Below are positions 16,886-25,061 of a stretch of DNA of 64,000 bases, piece after piece. The notes under the pieces are model-generated. The model had not been told where the DNA came from, ran no database searches, and saw only the letters and a list, made by a program, of their open reading frames with translations. Origin of the DNA: Pseudomonadota bacterium (lineage in GTDB: Bacteria; Pseudomonadota; Gammaproteobacteria; Burkholderiales; Burkholderiaceae_E); the NCBI GenBank assembly GCA_023389055.1, contig JAEWFA010000015.1, positions 28,135-92,134 on the forward strand. The letters run 5' to 3'. The first letter of the stretch is position 1; each line of letters begins with the position of its first letter. Position numbers and translations under genes: made by a program.

Positions 16886-18142
16886 ATGTCCGCGCGTACG
16901 AAACACTCACCCGGCGAACGTGTCGTCGTAGGAATCTCCGGCGGCGTCGATTCGTCGGTCGCCGCGTGGCTGCTGAAGCGGCAGGGCTTCGAGGTCGTCG
17001 GCCTGTTCATGAAGAACTGGGAGGACGACGACGACGACGAGTACTGCTCGACGCGCGAGGACTGGATCGCGGCGGCGAGCGCCGCCGACGTGCTGGGTAT
17101 CGAAATCGAGGCGGTGAACTTCGCCGCGGAGTACCGGGAGCGGGTCTTTGCCGAGTTCCTGCGCGAGTACTCCGCAGGTCGCACGCCGAACCCGGACGTG
17201 CTGTGCAACGCCGAGATCAAGTTCAAGGCTTTCCTCGACCACGCGATGGCGCTCGGCGCGAAGCGCATCGCCACCGGGCATTACGCGCGCGTGCGCCGGG
17301 CGCTGGCGGTGGCGGGCGGCTCCTCGCCGAACGGCAGCTCCGGCATCGAGCGCGAAGCGCCGCCGACCGTCGAGCGCTTCGAGTTGCTGCGTGGCATCGA
17401 CTCCGGAAAGGACCAAAGCTATTTCCTTCACCGCCTGACGCAGGCACAACTCGCGCGCACGATCTTTCCGCTCGGCGAACTGCACAAGCGCGAGGTGCGC
17501 GAGATCGCGCGCTCGATCGGCCTGCCGAACGCGCAGCGCAAGGACTCGACCGGCATCTGCTTCATCGGCGAGCGGCCGTTCCGCGAATTCCTCGGCCGCT
17601 ACCTGCCTACCCGGCCCGGCGCGATCGTCACCGACGACGGCCGGACGATCGGCGAGCACGAGGGCCTGGCGTTTCATACCATTGGCCAGCGCAAGGGCCT
17701 GGGGATCGGCGGAACGCGCGGCAGCAGCGGCGAGCCGTGGTTCGTCGCGCGCAAGGATCTCGAGCGCAACGAGTTGGTCGTGGTTCAGGGGCATGATCAC
17801 CCGATGTTGCGTTCGACGAGCCTGCAGGCGATCGACGCGCACTGGATCGCCGGCGAGACGCCGGCGGAAGGACACGCGCTGTCAGCCGATGCAGGCGCGC
17901 CGACCGACGACATCGGCACGCTTCCCGCCGAAGGCCGCACGCTGCAATCCGAGCGTGGCCCGCTGGCTGCCAAGACGCGCTATCGACAGGCCGATGCACG
18001 GTGTTCGCTGACGGTGCTGCCGCACGAGCGCTTCGAACTGCATTTCGCCGAGCCGCAATGGGCCGTCACACCCGGCCAGAGCACGGTTCTGTATCGAGGC
18101 GACGTGTGCCTCGGCGGTGGAGTGATCGAGCGGGCCCGGTGA
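16886..18142 (+). CDS. mnmA: tRNA-specific 2-thiouridylase MnmA
   Basis: A 418-residue enzyme that thiolates U34 of Lys, Glu and Gln tRNAs. The PP-loop SGGVDSS is at 18-24. The catalytic cysteines are C107 (TPNPDVLCNAE) and C225 (DSTGICFIGER). The C-terminal domain has KTRYRQADARC. It is about 40-50 residues longer than most MnmA proteins. An insert at about 325-361 contains two diverged copies of a PAEG-x2-L-x-S/A unit, suggesting a local duplication just before KTRYRQ; a smaller loop insert lies near 145-158. The start is ATG 16886, since no better codon precedes the conserved RVVVGISGG. Confidence 0.94.
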   Translation: MSARTKHSPGERVVVGISGGVDSSVAAWLLKRQGFEVVGLFMKNWEDDDDDEYCSTREDWIAAASAADVLGIEIEAVNFAAEYRERVFAEFLREYSAGRTPNPDVLCNAEIKFKAFLDHAMALGAKRIATGHYARVRRALAVAGGSSPNGSSGIEREAPPTVERFELLRGIDSGKDQSYFLHRLTQAQLARTIFPLGELHKREVREIARSIGLPNAQRKDSTGICFIGERPFREFLGRYLPTRPGAIVTDDGRTIGEHEGLAFHTIGQRKGLGIGGTRGSSGEPWFVARKDLERNELVVVQGHDHPMLRSTSLQAIDAHWIAGETPAEGHALSADAGAPTDDIGTLPAEGRTLQSERGPLAAKTRYRQADARCSLTVLPHERFELHFAEPQWAVTPGQSTVLYRGDVCLGGGVIERAR

Positions 18143-18269
18143 TCGGGCAGGGCGGGCTGATCGGCGCGCTTTCCGCGCATTCCCTGGGGTCCTCGTGGTT
18201 GCGCGAGCAAATACGCTCGAAACGCGCGCACTTTGCTTCGCGTCGCTGGCGTCGACCCTTCCCGCAGTC

Positions 18270-18878
18270 CTACGCCGGCAGCGTCTCCGCAAAGCTCGGT
18301 CGCGCGAACAATTTGTCGGCGTGCCGCGCCAGATTGGAGAACTGCGCGCGCCAGCCGAGGGCGGGGAAGCGGAAATCGAGATAGCCGAGCGCGCAGCCCA
18401 GTGAGATGTCGGCCAGCGAATACTTGCCGTCGACGCACCACGGTTTGTCGGCGAGCGCGTGCGACATCGCCTGCAGCGACGCCTCGATCTTCGACATCTG
18501 TCGTGCGATCCACGCGGGGCTGCGCTGGCTGTCGGTGCGCTGCGTCTGCTCGAGGCGCACGAGCACCGCGGCATCGAGCAGGCCGTCGGCAAGCACTTCC
18601 CAGATCTTGACCTCGACGCGCGAGCGCCCGTTGGCCGGGACCAGCTTGTGCACCGGCGTGAGGTTGTCCAGGTATTCGGCGATGACGCGCGAGTCGAACA
18701 GCGCGGCGCCGTCGTCCATGATGAGCGTGGGGACCTTGCCGAGCGGGTTGATGCTCTGGATCGTGGAGTCGTCGGACCAGACGTCTTCCAGTTCGTACTG
18801 GTATTCGATCTTCTTTTCCGCCAGAACGACGCGTACCTTGCGGACGTACGGACTCGAATTCGAACCGATGAGCTTCAT
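18270..18878 (-). CDS. Glutathione S-transferase family protein
   Basis: A 202-residue GST. The N-terminal thioredoxin-like domain starts MKLIGSNSSPYVRKVRVVLAEKKI, with a serine-rich G-site, then NPLGKVPTLIMDDGAALFDSRVIAEYLD (cis-Pro and glutathione-binding Asp-Ser). The alpha-helical C-terminal domain has KYSLADISLGCALGYLDFR. It resembles YibF-type GSTs. The substrate is unknown. It is convergent with mnmA and divergent from purB. Confidence 0.88.
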   Translation of the reverse strand: MKLIGSNSSPYVRKVRVVLAEKKIEYQYELEDVWSDDSTIQSINPLGKVPTLIMDDGAALFDSRVIAEYLDNLTPVHKLVPANGRSRVEVKIWEVLADGLLDAAVLVRLEQTQRTDSQRSPAWIARQMSKIEASLQAMSHALADKPWCVDGKYSLADISLGCALGYLDFRFPALGWRAQFSNLARHADKLFARPSFAETLPA

Positions 18879-18902
18879 TGCGCCGCCGCGGTACGGCGGG
18901 CC

Positions 18903-18911
18903 AGTATAGCA
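18903..18911 (-). promoter_or_regulatory. Extended -10 promoter of the GST gene
   Basis: On the minus strand TGCTATACT is an extended -10 (TG-N-TATACT). It predicts a start near 18896 and a leader of about 18 bases before the ATG at 18878. No -35 match is seen. Confidence 0.45.
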
Positions 18912-19003
18912 AAGCGTCCGACCCGCGCGACGATGCTAGCATTCGAGGCCGTTCGCGACCCGTTCGCGTGCGGTTCGCCGTCGTAAGCCGATCGATCCGC
19001 CTC

Positions 19004-20440
19004 ATGCCGCAAGACCGCCCCGCCCCCGCCCCGTCCGCCGCGTCGCCGCTCGCTTCGTCCGCCGATTCGCCTCGCGCCGGCGATTTCGCGCTGCAGGCGC
19101 TGTCGCCGCTCGACGGGCGCTACGCGCCGAAGCTCGCTGCGCTGCGCGAACGGATGTCGGAGGCCGCTTTCATGCACCGGCGCGTGCAGGTCGAGGTGCA
19201 GTGGTTCATCGCGCTCTCCGATCTCGGGCTGCCCGAGCTGCCGCCCTTCTCGTCGGAAGCGAGGGCGCATCTGCGTGCGATCGTCGACGGCTTCGGTGCG
19301 TCGCAGGCGGCCCGCATCAAGCAGATCGAAGCCGTCACCAATCACGACGTGAAGGCGGTCGAGTATTTCCTGAAGGAGTCGCTCGCGTCGATCGAGGAGC
19401 TCGCGCGTGCGAGCGAGTTCGTGCATTTTGCCTGCACGTCGGAGGACATCAACAACACGGCGCACGCGCTGATGCTGCGCGCCGCGCGCGACGAGGTTCT
19501 TTCGCCTTCGGTGCGCGGCGTGATCGATGCGCTGCGCGCGCTCGCGCACGAGAACGCCGACGTGCCGATGCTCTCTCGCACGCACGGACAGCCGGCCTCG
19601 CCGACGACGCTCGGCAAGGAGATGGCCAACTTCGTCGCGCGCATGGAGCCGGCGCTCGCCCGTTTGGGTGCGATAGCCCCGCTGGGAAAGATGAACGGCG
19701 CCGTGGGCAACTACAACGCCCACCTGGCGGCGTATCCGGAAGTCGACTGGGAGCGCTTCGCGCGCGGCGTCGTCGAGTCGCTCGGGCTCGCATTCAACGC
19801 GTATACCGTGCAGATCGAGCCGCACGACTGGATCGCCGAGAGCTTCGATGCGCTCGCGCGCCTGAACACGATCCTCGTCGATCTCGACCGTGATGTCTGG
19901 GGCTACATCTCGCTGGGGTACTTCGGGCAGAAGCTGAAGGAGGGCGAGGTCGGATCGTCGACGATGCCGCACAAGGTCAATCCGATCGACTTCGAGAACT
20001 CGGAGGGCAACGCCGGCATCGCCAACGCGCTGCTTCGGCACCTCGCCGAGAAGCTGCCGGTGTCGCGCTGGCAGCGCGATCTCACCGATTCCACGTCGCT
20101 GCGCAATGCGGGCGTCGCGCTCGGGCATGCGCTGCTCGCGTGGGACAGCGCCCTGCGGGGGCTTCGCAAGCTCGAGGTGCAGCGAGCGCGCCTGGCTGCC
20201 GACCTCGAGGCGAATCCCGAAGTGCTCGCCGAGGCGATCCAGACCGTGATGCGCCGCTACGGCGTCGAGAACCCGTACGAGCAGCTGAAGGCGCTCACGC
20301 GCGGGCGCTCGATCGATGCCGCCGCGCTCGCGCAGTTCGTCGCGCGGCTGCCGATTCCCGAGGCGGCGCGTCGCGAGCTGGCGGCGCTTACGCCCGCCGG
20401 CTATATCGGCAAGGCGGCCGCGCTGGCACGCCGCGTCTAG
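19004..20440 (+). CDS. purB: Adenylosuccinate lyase
   Basis: A 478-residue enzyme of purine synthesis that cleaves SAICAR and adenylosuccinate, releasing fumarate. The family signature loop GSSTMPHKVNPIDFENSEGN is present, as are TSEDINNTAHAL and SRTHGQPASPTTLGKE (catalytic His regions). The long E. coli-type PurB C-terminal domain follows. The first about 28 residues are a Pro/Ala/Ser-rich tail not found in the family core (which starts LSPLDGRYAPKL). The ATG at 19004 is the first plausible start. It is a stand-alone gene. Confidence 0.95.
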   Translation: MPQDRPAPAPSAASPLASSADSPRAGDFALQALSPLDGRYAPKLAALRERMSEAAFMHRRVQVEVQWFIALSDLGLPELPPFSSEARAHLRAIVDGFGASQAARIKQIEAVTNHDVKAVEYFLKESLASIEELARASEFVHFACTSEDINNTAHALMLRAARDEVLSPSVRGVIDALRALAHENADVPMLSRTHGQPASPTTLGKEMANFVARMEPALARLGAIAPLGKMNGAVGNYNAHLAAYPEVDWERFARGVVESLGLAFNAYTVQIEPHDWIAESFDALARLNTILVDLDRDVWGYISLGYFGQKLKEGEVGSSTMPHKVNPIDFENSEGNAGIANALLRHLAEKLPVSRWQRDLTDSTSLRNAGVALGHALLAWDSALRGLRKLEVQRARLAADLEANPEVLAEAIQTVMRRYGVENPYEQLKALTRGRSIDAAALAQFVARLPIPEAARRELAALTPAGYIGKAAALARRV

Positions 20441-20492
20441 CTGGCCGGCTTCCCGCAGTCGAATCGCATCCGAGGCATTGCCTGCGCGACGG

Positions 20493-21437
20493 TCAGGGCA
20501 GCTCGGGCTGGCCGTCGTCCTTGCGCTTCACCGGCTTGACGAGATCTTCACGTTTCACGCCGAGCCACATCGCGATGGCGGCGGCGACGAACACCGACGA
20601 GTAGATGCCGAACAGGATGCCGATCGTCAGCGCGACGGCGAAGTAGTGCAGCGTCGGACCCCCGAACATCAGCATCGAGAGCACCATGATTTGCGTGGAG
20701 CCGTGCGTGATGATCGTGCGCGAGATCGTGCTGGTGATCGCCTTGTCGATGAGGTGGGGCGTGTCGAGTTTGCGGATCTTGCGGAAGTATTCGCGGATCC
20801 GGTCGAAGATGATCACCGACTCGTTGACCGAGTAGCCCAGCACCGCGAGCACCGCGGCCAGCACCGACAGCGAGAACTCCCACTGGAAGGCGGCGAAGAA
20901 GCCCAGGATGATGACCACGTCGTGCAGGTTCGCGATGATCGCCGCGATCGCGAACTTCCATTCGAAGCGGATCGACAGGTAGATGATGATCCCGATGATG
21001 ACGAACAGCAGCGCCATCGCCCCGTCGGAGAAGAGCTCGCGCCCGACCTGGGGACCGACGAATTCCACGCGCTGCAGTTTCGCGTTCGCGTCGTCGGCCT
21101 TCAGCGCCGCCATCACCTCGTTGCTCTGCTCGGTGTAGCTCTTTCCGCTGCCCTCGGCGCTGGGCAGGCGGATCAGCACGTCGTGCGAGGTGCCGAAGTT
21201 CTGCACCTGGGCGTCGGCATAGCCGAGCTTGCCCACCGTCGAGCGGATCTTCGGCAGGTCGGCGCTGTCGTCGTAGTGCACCTCCATCACCGTGCCGCCG
21301 GTGAATTCGATCGACAGATGCAGCCCGCGGGTGGCGAGAAAGAACACCGCGAGCAGGAACATCAGGATCGAGATCGCGTTCAGGACGCGCGCATGGCGCA
21401 TGAACGGGATGTCGCGGTGGATGCGGAAGAACTCCAT
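20493..21437 (-). CDS. secF: Protein translocase subunit SecF
   Basis: A 314-residue RND-type inner-membrane protein that works with SecD to drive late steps of Sec export using the proton gradient. Six transmembrane helices are expected. The first periplasmic loop has FTGGTVMEVHY, and the conserved motif GYSVNESVIIFDRIREYFRK is present. It starts at ATG 21437, 17 bp after secD. The lysine-rich C-terminus is cytosolic. Confidence 0.95.
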   Translation of the reverse strand: MEFFRIHRDIPFMRHARVLNAISILMFLLAVFFLATRGLHLSIEFTGGTVMEVHYDDSADLPKIRSTVGKLGYADAQVQNFGTSHDVLIRLPSAEGSGKSYTEQSNEVMAALKADDANAKLQRVEFVGPQVGRELFSDGAMALLFVIIGIIIYLSIRFEWKFAIAAIIANLHDVVIILGFFAAFQWEFSLSVLAAVLAVLGYSVNESVIIFDRIREYFRKIRKLDTPHLIDKAITSTISRTIITHGSTQIMVLSMLMFGGPTLHYFAVALTIGILFGIYSSVFVAAAIAMWLGVKREDLVKPVKRKDDGQPELP

Positions 21438-21454
21438 CTGCCCGTCCCAGTAGG

Positions 21455-23338
21455 CTAGCCGTGTCGCGTCGACGGCCGGGCGCCGGTGGGCGGCTTCCAT
21501 ACCTGCCCGACCGAGACCTTCGAGAGCTTGCGGCGCCGCCCGTACCAGAGGTTCACCAGTCCTCGCGAGAAGAACACCGCCGAGAACATCGACGTCAGCA
21601 ACCCCAGCACGTGCACGACGGCGAAGCCGCGCACCGGGCCCGAGCCGAAGATCAGCAGCGCGACGCCGGCGATCATGGACGTGATGTTCGAGTCGAGAAT
21701 GGTGGCCCACGCATTGTCGTAGCCGGCGGAGATCGCCGCCTGCGGCGTGGCGCCGTTGCGCAACTCCTCGCGCACGCGTTCGTTGATCAGCACGTTGGCG
21801 TCGATCGCCATGCCGAGCGTGAGCGCGATGGCCGCGATGCCGGGCAACGTGAGCGTGGCCTGCAGCATCGACAGCAGCGCGATCAGCAGCAGCAGGTTGA
21901 CCGACAGCGAGATCGCGGAGACGAGGCCGAAGAAATGGTAGTAGAAGACCATGAACACGGCGATCGTCACGAAGCCCCACAGCGTGGAGTGGAAGCCCTG
22001 CCGGATGTTGTCGGCGCCCAGGCTCGGACCGATCGTGCGTTCCTCGATGATCTCCATCGGCGCGGCGAGCGAGCCCGCGCGCAGCAGCAGCGCAACGTCG
22101 TTGGCTTCCTGCGTGGTCATGCTGCCGGAGATCTGCACGCGCCCGCCGCCGATCTCGCTGCGGATCACCGGCGCCGTGACGACCTCGCCCTTGCCGCGCT
22201 CGACCAGCACGATCGCCATCCGCTTGCCGATGTTCTCGCGGGTGATGTCGCGGAAGATGCGCGCACCCTTCGCGTCGAGCGTCAGGTGAACGGCCGGCTC
22301 CTGCGTCTGTCCGTCGAAACCGGCCTGCGCATCGTTCAGGTTCGCGCCGGTGAGAATGACCTGCTTGCGCAGCAGGATCGGCTGGCCGCCGCGCTCGGTG
22401 AAGCGCTCGCACCCGAAAGGCACGGTGCCGGCCGCAAGCGCGGCGAGCTCGTCGGGCGACTCGCAGACCATGCGCACTTCGAGCGTGGCGGTGCGCCCGA
22501 GGATGTCCTTCGCCTTCGCGGTGTCCTGCACGCCGGGCAACTGCACGACGACGCGGTCGGGACCCTGCTGCTGGATCACGGGCTCCGAGACGCCGAGTTC
22601 GTTGATGCGGTTGCTCAACGTGGTGATGTTCTGGTGGACGGCGTTCTGCTGCACGCGAGCCGCCGCGTCTTCACGAAAGCGCGCGACGAGCTTCGGCTCG
22701 CCGCCGTCGGGGCTGAGGGTGAGCGCGAGCTCGGTCGAAGTATCCGCGATCACCGCGCGCGCACGCTCGCGCGTCTCGGCGTCCCGGAAGCGGATCTCGA
22801 TCGCGTCGCCCACCCGGTTGACGCCGGCGTGCCGGATGTTGCGGTCGCGCAGTTGGGTGCGGATGTCGCTGGCCAGGCCGTCCATGCGCTTGGCGAGCGC
22901 CTCCTTCATGTCGACCTGCAGCAGGAAATGCACGCCGCCGCGCAGGTCGAGTCCGAGGTACATCGGCAGCGCGTGCAGCGCCGTGAGCCAGCGCGGCGTG
23001 TCGGACAGCAGGTTCAGCGCGACGATCCACGACGGATCTTCGGGATCGGGATTCAGCGCCTTCGATACCGTGTCCTTGGCGCGCAATTGCAGGTCGGTGC
23101 TGCCGAATCGCGCCTTGACCGAGTTGCCGTCGAAGAACAGCCCCGTGCTCTCGATGCCCGCCTTCGACAGGATGTCGCCCACGCGGGCGACCATCGAATC
23201 GTCGATCTTCTGCGTGGCCTTTGCGCTCGAGACCTGGATGGCCGGCGCCTCTCCGAAGAAGTTCGGCAGCGTGTACAGCAGGCCGAGCACCAGCGACAAC
23301 GCCAGGACGACGTATTTCCAGACGGGGTAACGGTTCAT
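21455..23338 (-). CDS. secD: Protein translocase subunit SecD
   Basis: A 627-residue SecD. The N-terminal helix (VWKYVVLALSLVLGLLYTLPNFF) precedes the periplasmic domains, with GLDLRGGVHFLLQVD and the P1 region, then the SecD signature LGMAIDANVLINERVREEL in the five-helix membrane domain. Length matches the family (about 615). It lies between yajC and secF in the usual order yajC-secD-secF. Confidence 0.96.
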   Translation of the reverse strand: MNRYPVWKYVVLALSLVLGLLYTLPNFFGEAPAIQVSSAKATQKIDDSMVARVGDILSKAGIESTGLFFDGNSVKARFGSTDLQLRAKDTVSKALNPDPEDPSWIVALNLLSDTPRWLTALHALPMYLGLDLRGGVHFLLQVDMKEALAKRMDGLASDIRTQLRDRNIRHAGVNRVGDAIEIRFRDAETRERARAVIADTSTELALTLSPDGGEPKLVARFREDAAARVQQNAVHQNITTLSNRINELGVSEPVIQQQGPDRVVVQLPGVQDTAKAKDILGRTATLEVRMVCESPDELAALAAGTVPFGCERFTERGGQPILLRKQVILTGANLNDAQAGFDGQTQEPAVHLTLDAKGARIFRDITRENIGKRMAIVLVERGKGEVVTAPVIRSEIGGGRVQISGSMTTQEANDVALLLRAGSLAAPMEIIEERTIGPSLGADNIRQGFHSTLWGFVTIAVFMVFYYHFFGLVSAISLSVNLLLLIALLSMLQATLTLPGIAAIALTLGMAIDANVLINERVREELRNGATPQAAISAGYDNAWATILDSNITSMIAGVALLIFGSGPVRGFAVVHVLGLLTSMFSAVFFSRGLVNLWYGRRRKLSKVSVGQVWKPPTGARPSTRHG

Positions 23339-23393
23339 GCGGTCGCGCTCGAACGCCCGGAACGCGCAAAAGGCGGTTTCATTCGCGCGTTCT

Positions 23394-23741
23394 TCAGATC
23401 GCCTTGATCGTTCCGTTGGGAAGCAGCGTCTGCACGGCCGCCTTCTGGAAGTTCATCTCGATGGGGGCATCGCCCCCCTTGCCTTCGGGCGTGCGTGCCA
23501 CTTCGATCGTGACGTAGCTTTCGCCCACCTTCGTGACGCGGCCGATCAGCCCGCCCGAGGTGACGACCTCGTCGCCGCGCTTGAGTTCGCCGAGCATCGT
23601 CTTGTGCTCCTTGGCGCGTTTCATCTGCGGGCGAATCATCAGGAAATACAGCACGACGAACATCAGGATGATCGGCAGGAAGCCGACGATCTGCTGTTCG
23701 GTCGAACCCGCGGCCTGGGCGTAGGCTGGCGAGATGAGCAC
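23394..23741 (-). CDS. yajC: Sec translocase accessory subunit YajC
   Basis: A 115-residue single-pass inner-membrane protein of the SecDF-YajC complex. One helix lies at about 17-36 (IVGFLPIILMFVVLYFLMIRP), followed by a cytosolic domain with KRGDEVVTSGGLIGRVTKV. The start is GTG at 23741 with a GGAG ribosome site. It begins the yajC-secD-secF operon and has its own promoter. It is separated from tgt by an acyltransferase gene. Confidence 0.94.
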   Translation of the reverse strand: MLISPAYAQAAGSTEQQIVGFLPIILMFVVLYFLMIRPQMKRAKEHKTMLGELKRGDEVVTSGGLIGRVTKVGESYVTIEVARTPEGKGGDAPIEMNFQKAAVQTLLPNGTIKAI

Positions 23742-23767
23742 GGGGCGTCTCCGGAAGTGAACCGCGG

Positions 23768-23776
23768 ATTATAACA
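23768..23776 (-). promoter_or_regulatory. Extended -10 promoter of yajC-secDF
   Basis: On the minus strand TGTTATAAT is a consensus TATAAT with an extended TG, 26 bp before the yajC GTG. The predicted leader is about 20 bases and includes GGAG. The -35 region is poor, as is normal for extended -10 promoters. Confidence 0.65.
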
Positions 23777-23845
23777 ACGGCGCTCCCCGGGAGACCGGCA
23801 GGCACGCGGTTTGCGTTTATCCCTGCCGTGATCGACGCTTTTGCT

Positions 23846-24661
23846 TCAATGCTCCACGGGGGCCCGCGCGTGCGCTACTTCAACGGAAGTAAGCGCAAGC
23901 ATGTGCTCCCGCACGAGATCGAGAACGCCGCGCAGCGGAGGTGCGATATCGCCCAGCAGTGCTTCGCGGCGGATCTCGAAAGGCGCGCGCAGGCCTCGGT
24001 ATTCGATGGGCTCGGCGACCTGCGTGAACGTCAGTCCGAGCGAGCGCAGCAGGCGTGCGAGCCGAAGCTCCATGATCACGAACACCGCATCGAGGCCGAT
24101 CTCGATGCCCAACCACGCCGCCGAGAAAATCAGTCCGAGCGCGGGCGGCAGGTTGTTCTGCCGTCGCGGATCGCTCGGGTCGAGCGTGAGGTCCTGCAGC
24201 GAGTAGAGCGCCGGGTCGCGGTCGACCTTGCGGCGGCGGAACTCGCGCACGACGGCCAGGCGCGAGACCTCGCCGATGCGCTGGCGGGGCGTCCGCCGGA
24301 ACGTCGTCGAACCGGTGAGTCCGTCGGCGGCGGTGAGCTCGAAGGGGAAGGGTCGGCTGGCGTCCTTCGGGTCGGCGATGATGAGGCGCACGCAGCCGAT
24401 GAATCGACGACTTGCCCTATGGCGCAGCAGCACGGCGAGCGATCGCCGGTCGTAGGCGTCGAATTCGACGCCATGGGGGAAGTCTTCCGCCCGTTCGTAC
24501 TTCAGTTCCTCCACGTAGATGCGGTGGCGGAGCCGGTAGCTCTCGGTTCGCAGTTCGTCGCTCGTGGCGAGCTCGAGCGAGAAGCGGTCGAAGAAATCAC
24601 CGCCGAACCGCGACGTGAGCCGGGTTGGGCCGAGAGCGTGGGGCAGGATCGGGTAAAGCAT
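23846..24661 (-). CDS. PEP-CTERM/exosortase-system-associated acyltransferase (GNAT-like)
   Basis: A 271-residue protein of the autoinducer-synthase-like GNAT group often found with exosortase/PEP-CTERM systems. The motif FSLELATSDELRTESYRLRHRIYVEELKYE opens the acyltransferase fold, followed by FDAYDRRSLAVLLRHRASRRFIGCVRLI and RIGEVSRLAVVREFRRRK. The family resembles LuxI and FeeM enzymes, but its exact substrate is not known to me. No exosortase, PEP-CTERM protein or PrsK/PrsR gene is in this window. It sits between tgt and yajC, which are normally adjacent, so it looks inserted there. The ATG at 24661 is preceded by GAGG about 9 bases upstream. Confidence 0.8.
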   Translation of the reverse strand: MLYPILPHALGPTRLTSRFGGDFFDRFSLELATSDELRTESYRLRHRIYVEELKYERAEDFPHGVEFDAYDRRSLAVLLRHRASRRFIGCVRLIIADPKDASRPFPFELTAADGLTGSTTFRRTPRQRIGEVSRLAVVREFRRRKVDRDPALYSLQDLTLDPSDPRRQNNLPPALGLIFSAAWLGIEIGLDAVFVIMELRLARLLRSLGLTFTQVAEPIEYRGLRAPFEIRREALLGDIAPPLRGVLDLVREHMLALTSVEVAHARAPVEH

Positions 24662-24904
24662 CGGTCTGGGCCCTCAGGTGTTGCGCAATCGCGCTCATCG
24701 GATGAGGCCTGCAGCCGGCCGCGCGGGGCGGCGACGACAGGAACGAATCGGCCCGCTCGGCGTCATTCGCGCGGGTCGCTGTACTTCGAATGCGAGATAT
24801 AGGGGATCGGGGCAGGCCAGCGCGTCGGCGCGACCGTCGCGCGACGGAGCAAGTACCCTTTCCTCTGAGCGTTTTCCTCCCGCGCCGTATTCTGCGCCAA
24901 AACG

Positions 24905-25007
24905 TCAATTGGTGGAAACACTTAATTTGGTGCAGCGGACGGAGTTTGCTTCGCAGCGCTCCCTCTGAGGGGTGAATACCCTGCTGAGTCGCAGGGTTTC
25001 TTTATTT
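24905..25007 (+). ncRNA. Candidate small RNA ending in an intrinsic terminator
   Basis: The 400-bp gap between tgt and the acyltransferase (24662-25061) holds no convincing gene on either strand. On the plus strand it has an AT-rich stretch (about 24896-24930) with two near-direct repeats (AATTGGTG at 24907, AATTTGGTG at 24924), then a stem GGAG...CTCC (24941-24962) enclosing TGC-TTC-GCA, a small CCCT/AGGG stem, and a strong intrinsic terminator. No other plus-strand gene lies within about 4 kb upstream, so the terminator has no obvious owner. The 5' end is a guess, and no clear promoter was found. Confidence 0.35.
24978..25007 (+). terminator. Intrinsic terminator without an annotated upstream gene
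   Basis: ACCCTGC (24978-24984), a 6-base loop and GCAGGGT (24991-24997) form a perfect 7-bp stem followed by TTCTTTATTT. The polarity is plus only, because the other side is not T-rich on the minus strand. It cannot serve the minus-strand tgt or acyltransferase genes. Confidence 0.75.
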
Positions 25008-25061
25008 CGCTCTCCGCGCAACGGCGCAGCGAGTCTACACCGGGAATCGGCGGGGGCTGCC

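Noticed and set aside
18143..18269. Possible extra gene between mnmA and the GST
   Set aside because: Open frames here are short and arginine-rich; the gap fits a simple convergent spacer.
24785..24791. TTCGAAT resembling a tRNA T-loop
   Set aside because: The flanking bases do not form a T-stem and no acceptor or anticodon stem is present.
24790..24975. 61-residue plus-strand frame in the tgt-acyltransferase gap
   Set aside because: It has no ribosome site and atypical composition; the region is better explained by RNA structure.
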